Source: Cupriavidus basilensis
Lineage (GTDB): Bacteria > Pseudomonadota > Gammaproteobacteria > Burkholderiales > Burkholderiaceae
Direction: 5' to 3'
Assembly (NCBI RefSeq): GCF_000832305.1
Contig: NZ_CP010536.1
Span: forward strand, 1,240,001-1,304,000
DNA length: 64,000 nt
This document shows positions 27,049 through 36,654 of the stretch, one piece after another (positions within the stretch are counted from its first letter, which is position 1; each line of letters starts with the position of its first letter). The notes under the pieces were generated by a model. It was not told the DNA's origin, did not search any database, and was given only the letters and a program-made list of their open reading frames with translations. Made by a program: the position numbers and the translations under genes.

Positions 27049-28572
27049 TTACTGCTCTTCGGCCAGCAGCGACAGCTTGAGGCCGGCGCGGCGCCACAGC
27101 CACGGGCTAGGGCGGTAGCGCATGTCGCCGGTCAGGCGTTCCAGGTTGCGCAGCACGGTCAGTACCAGGTGCGGGCCGATCACGTCGCCCAGCGCCAGCG
27201 GGCCCTTGGGGTAGCCCAGGCCGAGGTTGACGGCGAGGTCGATGTCCACCGGCGTGGCAATGCGCTGTTGCGCGATGTCGCTGGCGATGTTCACGATGCA
27301 GCTGATGATGCGCTGGGCCACGAAGCCGGCCGAGTCGCGGATCACGGTCACGGGCACGCCGTCGCTGCCGAACAGGCCATGCGCGGCCTCGCGCATGGCG
27401 GCTGACGTGGCCGGCGTGGTCATCAGCGTGCGGCGCTTGGTGGCTTCGAACGGCAGCAGGGTGTCGATGGCGATTACGCGGGCCGGGTCAAGTCCTTCCT
27501 GCAGCGCGCAGGTGGTGGCGTCCAGGCCCAGCGGCGTGACCACGATCAGGGCGTCGCCGGAGGGATGGTTGCCGGCTTCCGGCGTCATGCCTAGCGCGAG
27601 GATCAGCTTGACGGCCATGTCATGGCCGCGCTCGTCGGCGCGGCTCACCCAGACACTGGCGGGGCGCGCCGCTGGCAGGGCGGCGGTGGCGGGCAGCTGC
27701 TTCTGGCCGTCGGCATAGCGGTAGAAACCGGCACCGGCCTTGCGGCCGATCAGGCCGCCCACCGAGCGGATCGCCGTGATGGGCGACGGCCGGTAGCGCG
27801 GCTCCTGGTAGAACTGGTTGTAGATGGATTCCATCACCGGGTGCGACACGTCCAGCCCGGTCAGGTCCATCAGCTCGAAGGGGCCCATGCGAAAGCCCGC
27901 CTGCTCGCGCATGATGGCGTCGATGTCGGCGAAGTCGGCCACGCCTTCCTGCGCGACCTTCAGGCCTTCGATATTCATGCCGCGGCCGGCATGATTGACG
28001 ATAAAGCCGGGCATGTCCTTGCAGCGCACCGGCGTATGGCCCAGGCGGCGCGACAGCGCCATCAGCGCGTCTCCCACGGCAGGGTCGCCGGACAAGCCGT
28101 CGATCACCTCGACCACCTTCATCAGCGGCACCGGGTTGAAGAAGTGGTAGCCGGCGATGCGGCCAGGTTGCTTGGCGCCCACCGCGATCGCGGTGATCGA
28201 CAGCGATGACGTGTTGGAGGCAATCACGGCATCCGCACGCAGGACGGCTTCGAGCCTGGCGACCAGGTCACGCTTGACTTCGAGCTTCTCGACGATGGCC
28301 TCGAGCACCATGTCGCAGCCGGCCAGGTCTTCCAGCACATTGCAGGGCAGCACGCGGGCCAGCGCGGCGGCGCCGTCCTCGGCGCTCATCTTGCCCTTTT
28401 CGGCGAGCTTGGCGAAGGTATCCTGCAGGTATTGCCGGGCGGCGGCCACGGCTTGCGGGTTGGTATCGTACAGGCTGACGGTCAGCCCGGCCTGCGCGGC
28501 GATCTGGGCAATGCCCCGGCCCATGGCGCCGGTGCCGACGATGCCAAGCGAGTCAATGGTGAAAGTGCTCAT
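27049..28572 (-). CDS. 3-hydroxyacyl-CoA dehydrogenase (PaaH/PaaC-like)
   Basis: 507 residues. An NAD-binding Rossmann fold begins GIVGTGAMGRGIAQIAAQAG; VIASNTSSLSITAIA and GYHFFNPVPLMKVVEVI contain the catalytic His/Glu region. The first dimerisation domain has GFIVNHAGRGMNIEGLK, and a second, carboxy-terminal 3HCDH domain has DSAGFVAQRIISCIVNIASDIAQQ. The two-domain length of about 500 is typical of PaaH/PaaC enzymes of phenylacetate and adipate-type beta-oxidation. It heads a leftward acyl-CoA gene group. Confidence 0.92.
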   Translation of the reverse strand: MSTFTIDSLGIVGTGAMGRGIAQIAAQAGLTVSLYDTNPQAVAAARQYLQDTFAKLAEKGKMSAEDGAAALARVLPCNVLEDLAGCDMVLEAIVEKLEVKRDLVARLEAVLRADAVIASNTSSLSITAIAVGAKQPGRIAGYHFFNPVPLMKVVEVIDGLSGDPAVGDALMALSRRLGHTPVRCKDMPGFIVNHAGRGMNIEGLKVAQEGVADFADIDAIMREQAGFRMGPFELMDLTGLDVSHPVMESIYNQFYQEPRYRPSPITAIRSVGGLIGRKAGAGFYRYADGQKQLPATAALPAARPASVWVSRADERGHDMAVKLILALGMTPEAGNHPSGDALIVVTPLGLDATTCALQEGLDPARVIAIDTLLPFEATKRRTLMTTPATSAAMREAAHGLFGSDGVPVTVIRDSAGFVAQRIISCIVNIASDIAQQRIATPVDIDLAVNLGLGYPKGPLALGDVIGPHLVLTVLRNLERLTGDMRYRPSPWLWRRAGLKLSLLAEEQ

Positions 28573-28603
28573 AGTGCGTCCAGAAAAGTGTGGTTAAATT
28601 AGC

Positions 28604-28611
28604 ACGATCGT
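28604..28611. promoter_or_regulatory. Short palindrome in divergent promoter region
   Basis: ACGATCGT within the AT-rich block TTAGCACGATCGTACGTTTT, 32 bases before the 3-hydroxyacyl-CoA dehydrogenase start. TetR-type regulators of acyl-CoA catabolism use palindromes of this sort; no such gene is in the window, so the assignment is tentative. Confidence 0.3.
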
Positions 28612-28804
28612 ACGTTTTTTGCATCATCCGCGACAGTGGGGCGATGCAGGCGGCGTGCGCTGATCGGCCAACGCGGACCGCCAGAGTCTGTCATGGCACA
28701 CAATGCCTGCTTGCCAGTGTGTGGGCAGGGTACCTTAGCCCCCGATTTCATCGCGATCCACCCGGTGGGTTGCCAATCAGGCCATAACGAGGAGAGAGAC
28801 AGAC

Positions 28805-29446
28805 ATGCTGAAGCTCTGTGGTTTTGCCGCCAGCAACTACTACAACAAGGTCAAGCTGGCCTTGCTGGAAAAGAACCTGCCCTTCGAGGAGGAGCTGGCC
28901 TGGATCGGCAAGACCGATCTCGACGCCACGCCCCTGGGCAAGGTGCCCTACATGATCACCGATCACGGCCCGCTATGCGAGTCCGAAGTACTGGACGCCT
29001 ACATCGAGGCGACCTACCCGCAAGCGCCGCTGCTGCCCGCCAGCCCCTACGAGGCGGCCAAGGTGCGCGAACTGGTGACTTTCCTGGAGCTGTACCTGGA
29101 GCTGACCGTGCGCGAGCTTTACCCTGAAGCGTTTTTCGGCGGCAAGGTCAGCGACGGCGTCAAGGAACGCCAGAAAAAGCTGCTGGAGCGCTATATCCCC
29201 GCCTTCGCCAAGCTGGCGAAGTTCTCGCCCTACCTGGCGGGCGACACCTTTACGCTGGCGGACTGCGCCGCGGTGGTGCACTTTCCGCTGATCTCGTCTT
29301 GCACCAAGATCATCTACGGCACGGACATGCTGGCCGACCTGCCGGTCAAGGAGTACCTCAAGCGCATGTCGGAGCGCCCGACGGTGCAGAAGGTGAATGA
29401 GGATCGCAAGGCGAATACCGAGCTGATGCTGAGCGGCCGGAAGTAA
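28805..29446 (+). CDS. Glutathione S-transferase family protein
   Basis: 213 residues. The thioredoxin-like domain starts MLKLCGFAASNYYNKVKLALLEK; GKVPYMITDHGPLCESEVLDAYIEATY carries the glutathione-binding Pro and the Glu-Ser pair. The helical domain ends with AGDTFTLADCAAVVHFPLI. A GAGGAGAG ribosome binding site precedes the start. It is divergent from the 3-hydroxyacyl-CoA dehydrogenase gene, 232 bases away. Substrate unknown. Confidence 0.9.
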   Translation: MLKLCGFAASNYYNKVKLALLEKNLPFEEELAWIGKTDLDATPLGKVPYMITDHGPLCESEVLDAYIEATYPQAPLLPASPYEAAKVRELVTFLELYLELTVRELYPEAFFGGKVSDGVKERQKKLLERYIPAFAKLAKFSPYLAGDTFTLADCAAVVHFPLISSCTKIIYGTDMLADLPVKEYLKRMSERPTVQKVNEDRKANTELMLSGRK

Positions 29447-29465
29447 GCGAAGGGTTTGCACAAGG

Positions 29466-29497
29466 AAAAGCGCCCGCGGCATGCCGCGGGCGCTTTT
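29466..29497. terminator. Bidirectional intrinsic terminator
   Basis: A perfect 32-base palindrome: AAAAGCGCCCGCGGC and its complement around an AT centre, with T tracts on both strands. It separates the GST gene (plus) from the aminotransferase gene (minus), ending both. Confidence 0.92.
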
Positions 29498-29520
29498 CTT
29501 TTCGCTGGCCAAAGCGGTGC

Positions 29521-30708
29521 TTACAGCGCCTTCAACCGCGCCAGGGCCAGCGCCAGCGTCTCTTCCTTCTTGGCAAAACAGAAGCGCACCACCCCAGACT
29601 CCCGCGGCTGCGAGTAAAACGCCGAAACCGGAATCGCCGCCACGCCGATCTCGCGCGTGAGCCACATCGAGAAATCCGCCTCGCTCATGTCCGAGATGGC
29701 GGAGTAGTCCACGCACTGGAAGTAGGTGCCGTCCGACGGCAGCAGCTTGAAGCGCGTGGCGGCCAGCCCGGCGCGGAAGAAGTCGCGCTTGGCCTGGTAG
29801 AAGGCCGCCAGGTCCAGGTAGGGCGCCGGGTCTGCCATGTAGTCGGCCAGGCCATGCTGCACCGGGGTGTTTACCGTGAACACATTGAACTGGTGCACCT
29901 TGCGGAACTCGGCCGAGAGCGCGGCCGGCGCGGCCACATAGCCCACTTTCCAGCCAGTCACGTGGTAGGTCTTGCCGAAGCTCGACACCACGAAGCTGCG
30001 GCGTGCCAGCTCGGGGTGACGCGATACCGACTGGTGCGGCTGGCCGTCGAACACCATGTGCTCGTACACCTCGTCTGACAGCAGCAGGATGTCGGTGCCG
30101 GCCAGCAGTCCGGCCAGGCGATCCATGTCGCCGGCGCGCCAGATGGTGCCGGTGGGGTTGTGCGGCGTGTTGATCAGCAGCATCCGCGTGCGCGGCGTGA
30201 TAGCGGCGGCAAGGCGGTCAAAGGGGATGTGGAAGTGCGGCGCGTCAAGGGCCACCGACACCACCTTGCCACCGGCCATTTCGATCGCGGGGATGTAGCT
30301 GTCGTAGCAGGGTTCCAGCACGATCACTTCATCGCCCGGATGCACGGCGCACAGGATGGTGGTCAGGATGCCCTGGGTGGCGCCCGCGGTGACCGTGATC
30401 TCGCTGTCCCAGTCGTAGGCATGGCCGTACAGCTTGCCGATCTTGCCGGCGATGGCCTGGCGCAGCTTGGGCACACCTGCCATCGGCGGGTACTGGTTCA
30501 GGCCAGAGCGCATGGCGTGCGCGACGGCATCGACGATCTTCGGGTCGCAGTCGAAATCCGGGAAGCCTTGGCCGAGGTTGACGGCATTGCGCTCGGCGGC
30601 CAGCGCCGACATCACGGTAAAGATGGTGGTGCCGACCTTGGGCAGGCGCGAAGCCGGCGGCGTGAGGGGAGCAAGGGTGCCGGGCTGGGCGGAGTGGTTC
30701 GTGGGCAT
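29521..30708 (-). CDS. PLP-dependent aminotransferase, class I (YbdL/KAT-like)
   Basis: 395 residues of fold-type [14 protein letters not shown] near residue 44 and [17 protein letters not shown] place it with methionine/kynurenine aminotransferases (YbdL, KAT/GTK). [22 protein letters not shown] and the PLP lysine K246 ([16 protein letters not shown]) are intact. YbdL-type enzymes transaminate methionine and aromatic amino acids with 2-oxo acids. The ATG at 30708 gives a usual length. Confidence 0.92.
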   Translation of the reverse strand: MPTNHSAQPGTLAPLTPPASRLPKVGTTIFTVMSALAAERNAVNLGQGFPDFDCDPKIVDAVAHAMRSGLNQYPPMAGVPKLRQAIAGKIGKLYGHAYDWDSEITVTAGATQGILTTILCAVHPGDEVIVLEPCYDSYIPAIEMAGGKVVSVALDAPHFHIPFDRLAAAITPRTRMLLINTPHNPTGTIWRAGDMDRLAGLLAGTDILLLSDEVYEHMVFDGQPHQSVSRHPELARRSFVVSSFGKTYHVTGWKVGYVAAPAALSAEFRKVHQFNVFTVNTPVQHGLADYMADPAPYLDLAAFYQAKRDFFRAGLAATRFKLLPSDGTYFQCVDYSAISDMSEADFSMWLTREIGVAAIPVSAFYSQPRESGVVRFCFAKKEETLALALARLKAL

Positions 30709-30762
30709 GGGAAGCTGCGTCAGGCTGGGCGGTCGGGATGGGCGGAAAACGATGCTGGCATT

Positions 30763-31317
30763 CTAGCGGGGATCGGCCGGCGCCTGCGCCGTGGTCTGCT
30801 CGCGCGTGGCCAGCCAGCCGGCGAAGGCCTGGGGCAGCAGGATATCCACGCCGCTCAGGCGGCGCAGGCGGCCTTTGAGCTTGAGCACGGCCTTGTCCTT
30901 GGAGACCAGGCAGGCGGCCTGGGCAAAGTGCGCCAGCTCGATGAACTTCTGGTCGTCGGTATCGCGGCAGCGCGGCAGGCGGGCCGCCGCGATGTCGGCT
31001 TGTTCCGGGATGGCGATGAGGGCGGTCAGCCGGTCGACCGTGGCCATGGCGGCGGGAATATCGACACCAAAATGGGCAAATTGCGGATAAGCCAGCACTC
31101 GGCGCAACTCCTCGCGGCAATCGGCGCGGATTACCGCGGCAATGGCGCCGGTGTCCAGCGCGGCCCGGATCGGCTCGACGTGCGGATCCGCAAAGACCAG
31201 CAGGTCGACCCAGATGTTGGAGTCGAGCACCACCCGCGGTGCCAGCGCGCCGGGGATGGGGTTGGCCTGTGGGGACGGCGGGGAATTGAGGGGTACTGCG
31301 GTGGAGTCGGGGTGCAT
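30763..31317 (-). CDS. PIN-domain protein (COG1569-type putative toxin)
   Basis: 184 residues. After a Pro-rich start, the PIN fold begins [18 protein letters not shown] with the first acidic residue; EELRRVL and [11 protein letters not shown] carry the further acids of the metal site; [13 protein letters not shown] completes it. Such proteins are annotated as toxin components of type II systems, but no antitoxin gene lies next to it. It is divergent from yaaA with 39 bases between the start codons. Confidence 0.82.
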   Translation of the reverse strand: MHPDSTAVPLNSPPSPQANPIPGALAPRVVLDSNIWVDLLVFADPHVEPIRAALDTGAIAAVIRADCREELRRVLAYPQFAHFGVDIPAAMATVDRLTALIAIPEQADIAAARLPRCRDTDDQKFIELAHFAQAACLVSKDKAVLKLKGRLRRLSGVDILLPQAFAGWLATREQTTAQAPADPR

Positions 31318-31356
31318 TCGTTACAATCTGGCCTTTGTGTTTGCCGCGATTTTGCC

Positions 31357-32142
31357 ATGCTCATCGTCTTGTCCCCTGCCAAGTCGCTCGACTACGAGAC
31401 GCCCTCGCGTCTGAAGACCCATACGCTGCCCCGTTTCATCGACCGTTCGGCGGTGTTGATCGAGCGTCTGCGCAAGCTCGCGCCGCAGGATATCGGGGCG
31501 CTGATGGACATCTCCGACAAGCTCGCGGTGCTCAACGCCACCCGCTACGGCGACTGGTCGCCGGAATTTACCGCGGCCAACAGCAAGCAGGCCGTGCTCG
31601 CCTTCAACGGCGATGTGTACGAGGGGTTCGACGCATCCAGCCTGTCGGACGATGACCTTGGCTTTGCGCAGAAGCATGTGCGCATCCTGTCCGGCCTGTA
31701 CGGCGTGCTGCGCCCGCTCGACTGGATGCAGCCCTACCGGCTGGAGATGGGCACGCGCCTGGACAACGTGGCGGGCAAGGATCTCTATGCGTTCTGGGGC
31801 GATGACGTCACGCAGTTGCTCAACGATGACTTCAAGGCGCAGAAGGCAGAAGGCAGCCCGGCCCTGGTCAACCTGGCCTCCGAGGAATACTTCAAGGTGG
31901 TGCGTCCCAAGGTGCTCGGCGCCAGGATCGTCACGCCGGTGTTCGAGGACTGGAAGGGCGGCCGCTACAAGATCATTTCCTTCCACGCCAAGCGGGCGCG
32001 CGGCTTCATGGCCCGCTACGCGGTGACGCATCGCATCACCGAGCCGGCCAAGCTCAAGCGTTTCGCCGAGCATGGCTACGCCTTTGATGCCGCAGCATCC
32101 GACGATGCCCGCTGGGTTTTCCGCCGCCGCCTGGAAGACTGA
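31357..32142 (+). CDS. yaaA: Peroxide stress protein YaaA (DUF328)
   Basis: 261 residues starting [16 protein letters not shown], the hallmark of Yaa[35 protein letters not shown] and [15 protein letters not shown] are conserved blocks. In Escherichia coli YaaA protects from hydrogen peroxide by lowering free iron, and it binds DNA. A TACAAT box at 31322-31327 may be its -10 sequence, but no clear -35 is seen. The frame is open far upstream, overlapping the PIN gene, and is not coding there. Confidence 0.95.
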   Translation: MLIVLSPAKSLDYETPSRLKTHTLPRFIDRSAVLIERLRKLAPQDIGALMDISDKLAVLNATRYGDWSPEFTAANSKQAVLAFNGDVYEGFDASSLSDDDLGFAQKHVRILSGLYGVLRPLDWMQPYRLEMGTRLDNVAGKDLYAFWGDDVTQLLNDDFKAQKAEGSPALVNLASEEYFKVVRPKVLGARIVTPVFEDWKGGRYKIISFHAKRARGFMARYAVTHRITEPAKLKRFAEHGYAFDAAASDDARWVFRRRLED

Positions 32143-32241
32143 CGCACGCTCCGGCTACGCCCTATCGCCCTATCGCCCCCGAACCCAGCGCCAGGGATGG
32201 CCCGCAGGCATCCCGGCACGAACCCTCCGAGACGCCACATC

Positions 32242-33384
32242 ATGAGTTCAGCCCTGCATATTTCCGCCAGCTTCGATTCGGGCGCCATTGAAGTCGAATC
32301 GCTTGCGCAGGCAAGCGACATCCGCCTGCGCATCCGGGCCGACTCGCATGCAGCGTTCCGCCAGTGGTTCCATTTCCGGCTCCAGGGCGCGGCTGGCCAG
32401 GCATGCCGCCTGCAGTTCCTCAATGCCGGCGACTGCACCTACCCCGACGGCTGGCGCGGCTACCAGGCCGTGGCCTCCTATGACCGCGCGCACTGGTTCC
32501 GCGTGCCGACCAGCTTCGACGGCAGCACCATGACGGTGGCCTTCACGCCCGAGCATGACAGCGTGTGGCTAGCCTACTTCGAGCCGTACTCGGAGGACCG
32601 CCACCTCTGCCTGCTGGCCACTTGCCAGCGTTCGCCGCTGGCGCGGCTGTCGCACCTGGGCAGCACGGTGGACGGCCGCGACATGACCGCGGTCACGGTC
32701 GGCACGCCTGGCGACGGCAAGAAGGCCATCTGGATGATCGCGCGCCAGCATCCCGGCGAATCCATGGCGGAATGGTTCTGCGAGGGTGTGCTGCAGCGCC
32801 TGACGGGCACTGGCATGTGGGCCGGCGACCCGGTGGCGCGCCGCCTGCTGGAGCGCGCCGTGTTCCATATCGTGCCGAACATGAACCCCGACGGCTCGGC
32901 GCGCGGCAACCTGCGCACCAATGCGGCTGGCGCCAACCTCAACCGCGAATGGATGGCCCCCAGCGAGCAGACCAGCCCGGAGGTGTATTACGTGCGCCGT
33001 GCCATCGAAGCCACCGGCTGCGACATGTTCTTCGATATCCATGGCGACGAAGGCCTGCCCTATAACTTCGTCGCGGGCAGCGAGATGCTGCCCGGCTTTA
33101 CCGAGGTCCAGAAGGCTGAGCAATTGCGTTTCATCGACGCGTTCAAGCGCGCCACGCCGGACTTCCAGGATGTGCACGGCTACGCCGCCAGCAAGTACAA
33201 CCAGGATGCGCTCAAACTGGCCTCGAAGTACATCGGCCATACCTTTGGCTGCCTGTCGCTGACGCTGGAGATGCCGTTCAAGGACAATGCCGACCAGCCC
33301 GATCCGGCGGTGGGCTGGAATGGCGCGCGTAGCGCCTTGCTGGGCGCTGCGATGCTGCAGGCGGTGCTGGCGCAACTGGGCTGA
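32242..33384 (+). CDS. M14-family zinc carboxypeptidase (cytosolic CCP/AGTPBP1-like)
   Basis: 380 residues. An amino-terminal beta domain (MSSALHISASFDSGAIEVESL, WFHFRLQGAAG) precedes the catalytic domain. ARQHPGESMAEWF contains the zinc-binding His and Glu, VPNMNPDGSARGNLRTNAAGANLNREW the substrate Arg/Asn region, and FFDIHGDEGLPY the third zinc ligand. LTLEMPFKD holds the catalytic Glu. This is the bacterial counterpart of tubulin-deglutamylase-type carboxypeptidases; the substrate here is unknown. No signal peptide, so cytoplasmic. Confidence 0.9.
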   Translation: MSSALHISASFDSGAIEVESLAQASDIRLRIRADSHAAFRQWFHFRLQGAAGQACRLQFLNAGDCTYPDGWRGYQAVASYDRAHWFRVPTSFDGSTMTVAFTPEHDSVWLAYFEPYSEDRHLCLLATCQRSPLARLSHLGSTVDGRDMTAVTVGTPGDGKKAIWMIARQHPGESMAEWFCEGVLQRLTGTGMWAGDPVARRLLERAVFHIVPNMNPDGSARGNLRTNAAGANLNREWMAPSEQTSPEVYYVRRAIEATGCDMFFDIHGDEGLPYNFVAGSEMLPGFTEVQKAEQLRFIDAFKRATPDFQDVHGYAASKYNQDALKLASKYIGHTFGCLSLTLEMPFKDNADQPDPAVGWNGARSALLGAAMLQAVLAQLG

Positions 33385-33395
33385 GGATGTCCCGG

Positions 33396-33427
33396 GCACC
33401 TGGCCGCCGCTTGGACTGGCCAGGTGC
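33396..33427. terminator. Hairpin between convergent genes
   Basis: GCACCTGGCC / GGCCAGGTGC, a 10-base stem with a 12-base loop between the carboxypeptidase and the lipoprotein gene. A second hairpin, GGCCCCATGCGGGGCC, is at 33433-33448. Neither has a T tract. Confidence 0.4.
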
Positions 33428-33466
33428 AGGGCGGCCCCATGCGGGGCCGAAGCGCCCGGGCGGGCC

Positions 33467-34300
33467 TCAGTGCGGCTTCTTGGTGGTCGACTTGCCGGTG
33501 GTGGCCTTGCTGGTCTTGGCGCTGCTGCTCTTGGCCGTCGATTTGCTGCTGCTCGACTTGGACGAGGAGGTCGACTTGGTGGCCTTGCCGGAGCCGGACT
33601 TGCTTGCCTTGCTGCCCTTGTGGCCCTTGCTGCTGGTGGCCTGGCGCGTATTGCTGGCGCCGCTGCTGCGCACCGCGGGCGCTGCCGCCGGCTCGCTGAT
33701 GACGGTGCCGCTGCCATCGAGCAATTCATAGGCCAGCATCATGCCGTCGGCATAGCCGCAGCGCACCTTGACCGGTTCCCACAGGGCTTCGGCGTGGCGC
33801 TTGTGGGCGGTCGCGGAAAATGTCACCACCGAGCTGACCGGTACCGCTTGCTTGCCCTGTGAGAAGCGGCCGTCCCATGGCTCGACGGTCGCCTGGCCGG
33901 CGCCGAGCGCGCCGGTGGGGATCTTCAGGGCGTCGTAGGTGGCCGAGCGGGGCACGACCCAGCTGGCGTGCGCGGCGCAATCGGCCACATCCGCGCTGGC
34001 GTTCTCGGTCCGCATCAGTTGCTCGCGCATTTGCGCACGGTACTCGGCCAGGCTCACGCGGCCTTGCGCGGGCAGGGTCACGGTCTTGGTGGGCGGCGCG
34101 GCGGTGGCGGGCGGGGGCGGCGCGGGGCGGGTGGGCGCGGAGCTGGCAGCGGCTGCCGGCGTGGCGATGCCGGGGGACATCACGGCGTCGCGATCATTGA
34201 GCGGGGTATCGGCGCAGCCCACCAGGGCGATCGCACCTGCCACTGCAGCAGCGAGCGCACACAGCCGGCTGCTGAGGAGGTCAGAGATTCGTCGGATCAC
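33467..34300 (-). CDS. Lipoprotein with Ser/Lys/Thr-rich tail (BspC-like)
   Basis: 277 residues if the GTG at 34300 is used; this gives a compact lipoprotein signal, MIRRISDLLSSRLCALAA then AIALVGC. An ATG at 34363 would add 21 residues before it. A Pro-rich linker leads to the core VSLAEYRAQMREQLMRTENASADVADCAAHASWVVP ... WDGRFSQGKQAVPVSSVV ... VKVRCGYADGMMLAYEL, which resembles the BspC domain of Burkholderiaceae, a tentative match from memory. The last 55 residues consist almost only of Ser, Lys, Thr, Ala and Gly (SSKSSSSKSTAKSSSAKTSK), a strongly basic disordered tail. Confidence 0.7.
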   Translation of the reverse strand: MIRRISDLLSSRLCALAAAVAGAIALVGCADTPLNDRDAVMSPGIATPAAAASSAPTRPAPPPPATAAPPTKTVTLPAQGRVSLAEYRAQMREQLMRTENASADVADCAAHASWVVPRSATYDALKIPTGALGAGQATVEPWDGRFSQGKQAVPVSSVVTFSATAHKRHAEALWEPVKVRCGYADGMMLAYELLDGSGTVISEPAAAPAVRSSGASNTRQATSSKGHKGSKASKSGSGKATKSTSSSKSSSSKSTAKSSSAKTSKATTGKSTTKKPH

Positions 34301-34613
34301 GGGATCGTCTTGCTTTGGAGCGTAAGGGGTTGGCAAAGGTCTGCCATGATAGAGGAAACCCATGCGGCAAAGTTCCGAAATCTCCTGACTTAAGGGTTCT
34401 ACCCGAAGGGAACGCATGCGGGATGTGCAGCAGAGTGCAGCGCAGGGCAGTGTTTTGCCCGGCGGCACGGGCCGCCCGGGGATGGCGGCGCGAAGCGTGA
34501 TGCACGAGTGAGATACGTGTGAGGCAAGAGCGGGTGCCGGTTGGGCCCGCCACGCAATGCGCGGCGGGCCTCCCGGTGTTCAATGCCCTCAAATGCGAAA
34601 ACGCCGAACCCGC
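34301..34613. other. Intergenic region between the lipoprotein and hutG-like genes
   Basis: About 310 bases between two leftward genes. An inverted repeat GGCCCGCC / GGCGGGCC (34544-34570) lies 43 bases past the hutG-like stop and may end that transcript, though without a T tract. The remainder should contain the lipoprotein promoter; I see no clear consensus. A 103-codon frame on the minus strand here has no family features. Confidence 0.45.
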
Positions 34614-35486
34614 TCAGATTGTCTTGACGAAGGTCTTGAGGTCGTCCAGCAGCGCGTTGAGGTCTGCCTTCAGCTTGCCGAAGCCCGCGTTGTGCACCAG
34701 GCCGACTTCGTCCATGTACAGCTTGCGGTTGATCTCAAGCTGCAGGCTGTGGCGCTTTTGCGCCGGCTGGCCCACCACGCGCACGATTTCCACGCCCTTG
34801 TAGGGGTGGTTGCGCCAGACGTCGTAGCCCATCTCCTTGAGCACGCCTTCCACGCGGTCCGTGAAGCGCGTGTCGCAGGTGGTGCCGTCGCGGTCGCCCA
34901 CCACGAAGTCCGGATGCTGCAGCCCGGGATGCTCGGTGGCGTACTGCGCCGCCTGGCTGGGCATCGAGTGGCAGTTGATGTGCCAGGCGCTGCCGTGCGT
35001 GGCGATGGCCTGGTCGGCCAGCTTTTGCAGTTGCGCGTAGTAGGGCAGGTAGTACTGCGTAATGCGCGCCTGCACCTCGGCCACGCTCAGCTTGCGGTCG
35101 TAGATGGCCTCGCCGGTATCCAGCACGCGCCACACCAGGCCCTTGCCAAGACGGGTCTTGGAGGTTTCCTGGCGCGGGCCGGGCCAGGGCGCGTCGAGCA
35201 CGGCTTCGTCGATTTCCTCGATGCCGCGGTTGGCATCGAGGTAGCTGCGCGGAAAGCCCGCGCACAGCAGCGCAATGCCGCGTGCGGGAGCGTCGGCGTA
35301 CAGCTCGTCGACGAAGGTGTCTTCGGCCTGGCGCAGCAGCGGCAAGGGCAAGCCGGCCGCCGGCCGGAAATCAGCCGGGTAGCTGGTGGCGCTATGCGGC
35401 GAATCGAGAAAGAGCGGGCTGCTCTCGCCTTGCGGCAGTTGCAGGAGGTAAGGGCTGAGCCCGGTCTTTCGGTCTGCTTCCGTCAT
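34614..35486 (-). CDS. hutG: N-formylglutamate amidohydrolase family protein
   Basis: 290 residues. LFLDSPHSATSYPADF is the amino-terminal metal-binding motif; YADAPARGIALLCAGFPRSYLDANR, AWHINCHSMPS and VGDRDGTTCD supply the remaining residues. The family cleaves N-formylglutamate to glutamate and formate, or related N-acyl amino acids. There are no other histidine-degradation genes nearby. It is 12 bases downstream of a Bug-type binding protein, so the substrate may be imported by that system. The symbol denotes the family; the real substrate may differ. Confidence 0.85.
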   Translation of the reverse strand: MTEADRKTGLSPYLLQLPQGESSPLFLDSPHSATSYPADFRPAAGLPLPLLRQAEDTFVDELYADAPARGIALLCAGFPRSYLDANRGIEEIDEAVLDAPWPGPRQETSKTRLGKGLVWRVLDTGEAIYDRKLSVAEVQARITQYYLPYYAQLQKLADQAIATHGSAWHINCHSMPSQAAQYATEHPGLQHPDFVVGDRDGTTCDTRFTDRVEGVLKEMGYDVWRNHPYKGVEIVRVVGQPAQKRHSLQLEINRKLYMDEVGLVHNAGFGKLKADLNALLDDLKTFVKTI

Positions 35487-35498
35487 GATGTGCGTCGT

Positions 35499-36485
35499 TT
35501 AATCCAGGGTGATCTTGGCTGCTGCGGCGATGCGCTTGTTCTTCGCCACTTCGGACTTGATCTGCGCGGCGAACTGCGCCGGCGTGTTGCCAACCGGCAC
35601 CGCGCCCAGCTTCTCCAGCTTAGCCTTTACTTCGGGCAGCGCCAGTACCTTGACGGCGGCGTCGTGCAGCTTGGCTTGCACGTCGGCGGGCAGGTTGGCT
35701 GGCGCGATCAGGCCAAACCAGGCGGCGTCGTTGACTTCAGGCAGGCCGAGTTCGGCAAACGTCGGCACGTTGGGCAGGGCCGGCACGCGCTTGGGCGAGG
35801 CCACAGCCAGGGCGCGCAGCTTGCCGCCTTCGATGAACGGCAGCGACGACGGCAGGTTGTCGAACAGCACCTGCACCTGGTTGGCCAGCGCATCGTTGAG
35901 CGCCGGGCCCACGCCCTTGTACGGCACGTGCAGCAGCTCGGTCTTGCTGCTCATCTTGAACAGCTCGCCCATCATGTGCGAGACGCTGCCGTTGCCGGCC
36001 GAGCCGTAGGCCATCTTGTTCGGCTGGGCCTTGGCCAGCGCGATGAAGGCCTTCATGTCGTTGGCCTTCACCGCCGGGTTGATGCTCATCACGTTAGGCA
36101 CCGAAGCCAGGTTGGTGATGGTGGTGAAGTCCTTGGTGGCGTCGTACGACAGGCGCGGGTACACGGCCGGGTTGATGCCGTGCGTGGAAGCGGTGGCGAT
36201 GCCCAGGGTGTAGCCGTCCGGCGCGGCCTTGGCCAGGTAACCGGTACCGATGCTGCCGCCGGCGCCTCCGCGGTTGTCCACCACCACGGTCTGGCCCAGT
36301 TGCTGGCCGAGCTTGTCGGCCACGATGCGCGCCACGATGTCGGTGGTGCCACCTGCCGGGAACGGCACAACCAGCGAGATCGGCTTGGTCGGGTACGTGC
36401 CCTGGGCAGCGGCCGACAGCGACAGGCCGGCGGCGGCGGCGCCAGTGGCGGCGGCAAGGAGGCGGAGCATGTTACGGCGTTGCAT
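35499..36485 (-). CDS. Bug-family (TctC) solute-binding protein
   Basis: 328 residues with a signal peptide (MQRRNMLRLLAAATGAAAAG ... SAAAQG). PISLVVPFPAGGTTDIVARIVADKLGQ and VVDNRGGAGGSIG are the conserved Bug loops around the carboxylate ligand. ELLHVPYKGVGPALNDALA follows. No TctAB carrier is present. It is the promoter-proximal partner of the hutG-like gene, and a LysR gene is divergent, so the three form an inducible uptake-and-cleavage unit by inference. Confidence 0.9.
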   Translation of the reverse strand: MQRRNMLRLLAAATGAAAAGLSLSAAAQGTYPTKPISLVVPFPAGGTTDIVARIVADKLGQQLGQTVVVDNRGGAGGSIGTGYLAKAAPDGYTLGIATASTHGINPAVYPRLSYDATKDFTTITNLASVPNVMSINPAVKANDMKAFIALAKAQPNKMAYGSAGNGSVSHMMGELFKMSSKTELLHVPYKGVGPALNDALANQVQVLFDNLPSSLPFIEGGKLRALAVASPKRVPALPNVPTFAELGLPEVNDAAWFGLIAPANLPADVQAKLHDAAVKVLALPEVKAKLEKLGAVPVGNTPAQFAAQIKSEVAKNKRIAAAAKITLD

Positions 36486-36526
36486 GGTTCGGTTCCTGAA
36501 TGGAGGGAGGGGAGAAGGAGAGAAGG

Positions 36527-36553
36527 AAAGCGGTGAAAGCGGTGAAAGCGGGG
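36527..36553. repeat. Three 9-bp tandem repeats in a purine-rich leader
   Basis: AAAGCGGTG twice, then AAAGCGGGG, within a longer strand-biased GA tract (36500-36571). It lies in the leader of the Bug gene, which is pyrimidine-rich on the coding strand. Confidence 0.75.
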
Positions 36554-36654
36554 AAAAGAAAGGCTTCCCTGATTCTGCTTGTTCGTGCAGGCACACCGCA
36601 AACGAAATAAAATCGTGCGATCATTCCGTTTGGTAGTGAAGTAAGGGGTTATCT

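Noticed and set aside
30763..31317. PIN-domain gene as half of a toxin-antitoxin pair
   Set aside because: No small antitoxin-like gene is adjacent: one neighbour is an aminotransferase gene and the other yaaA. The PIN call is kept, the TA-pair idea is not.
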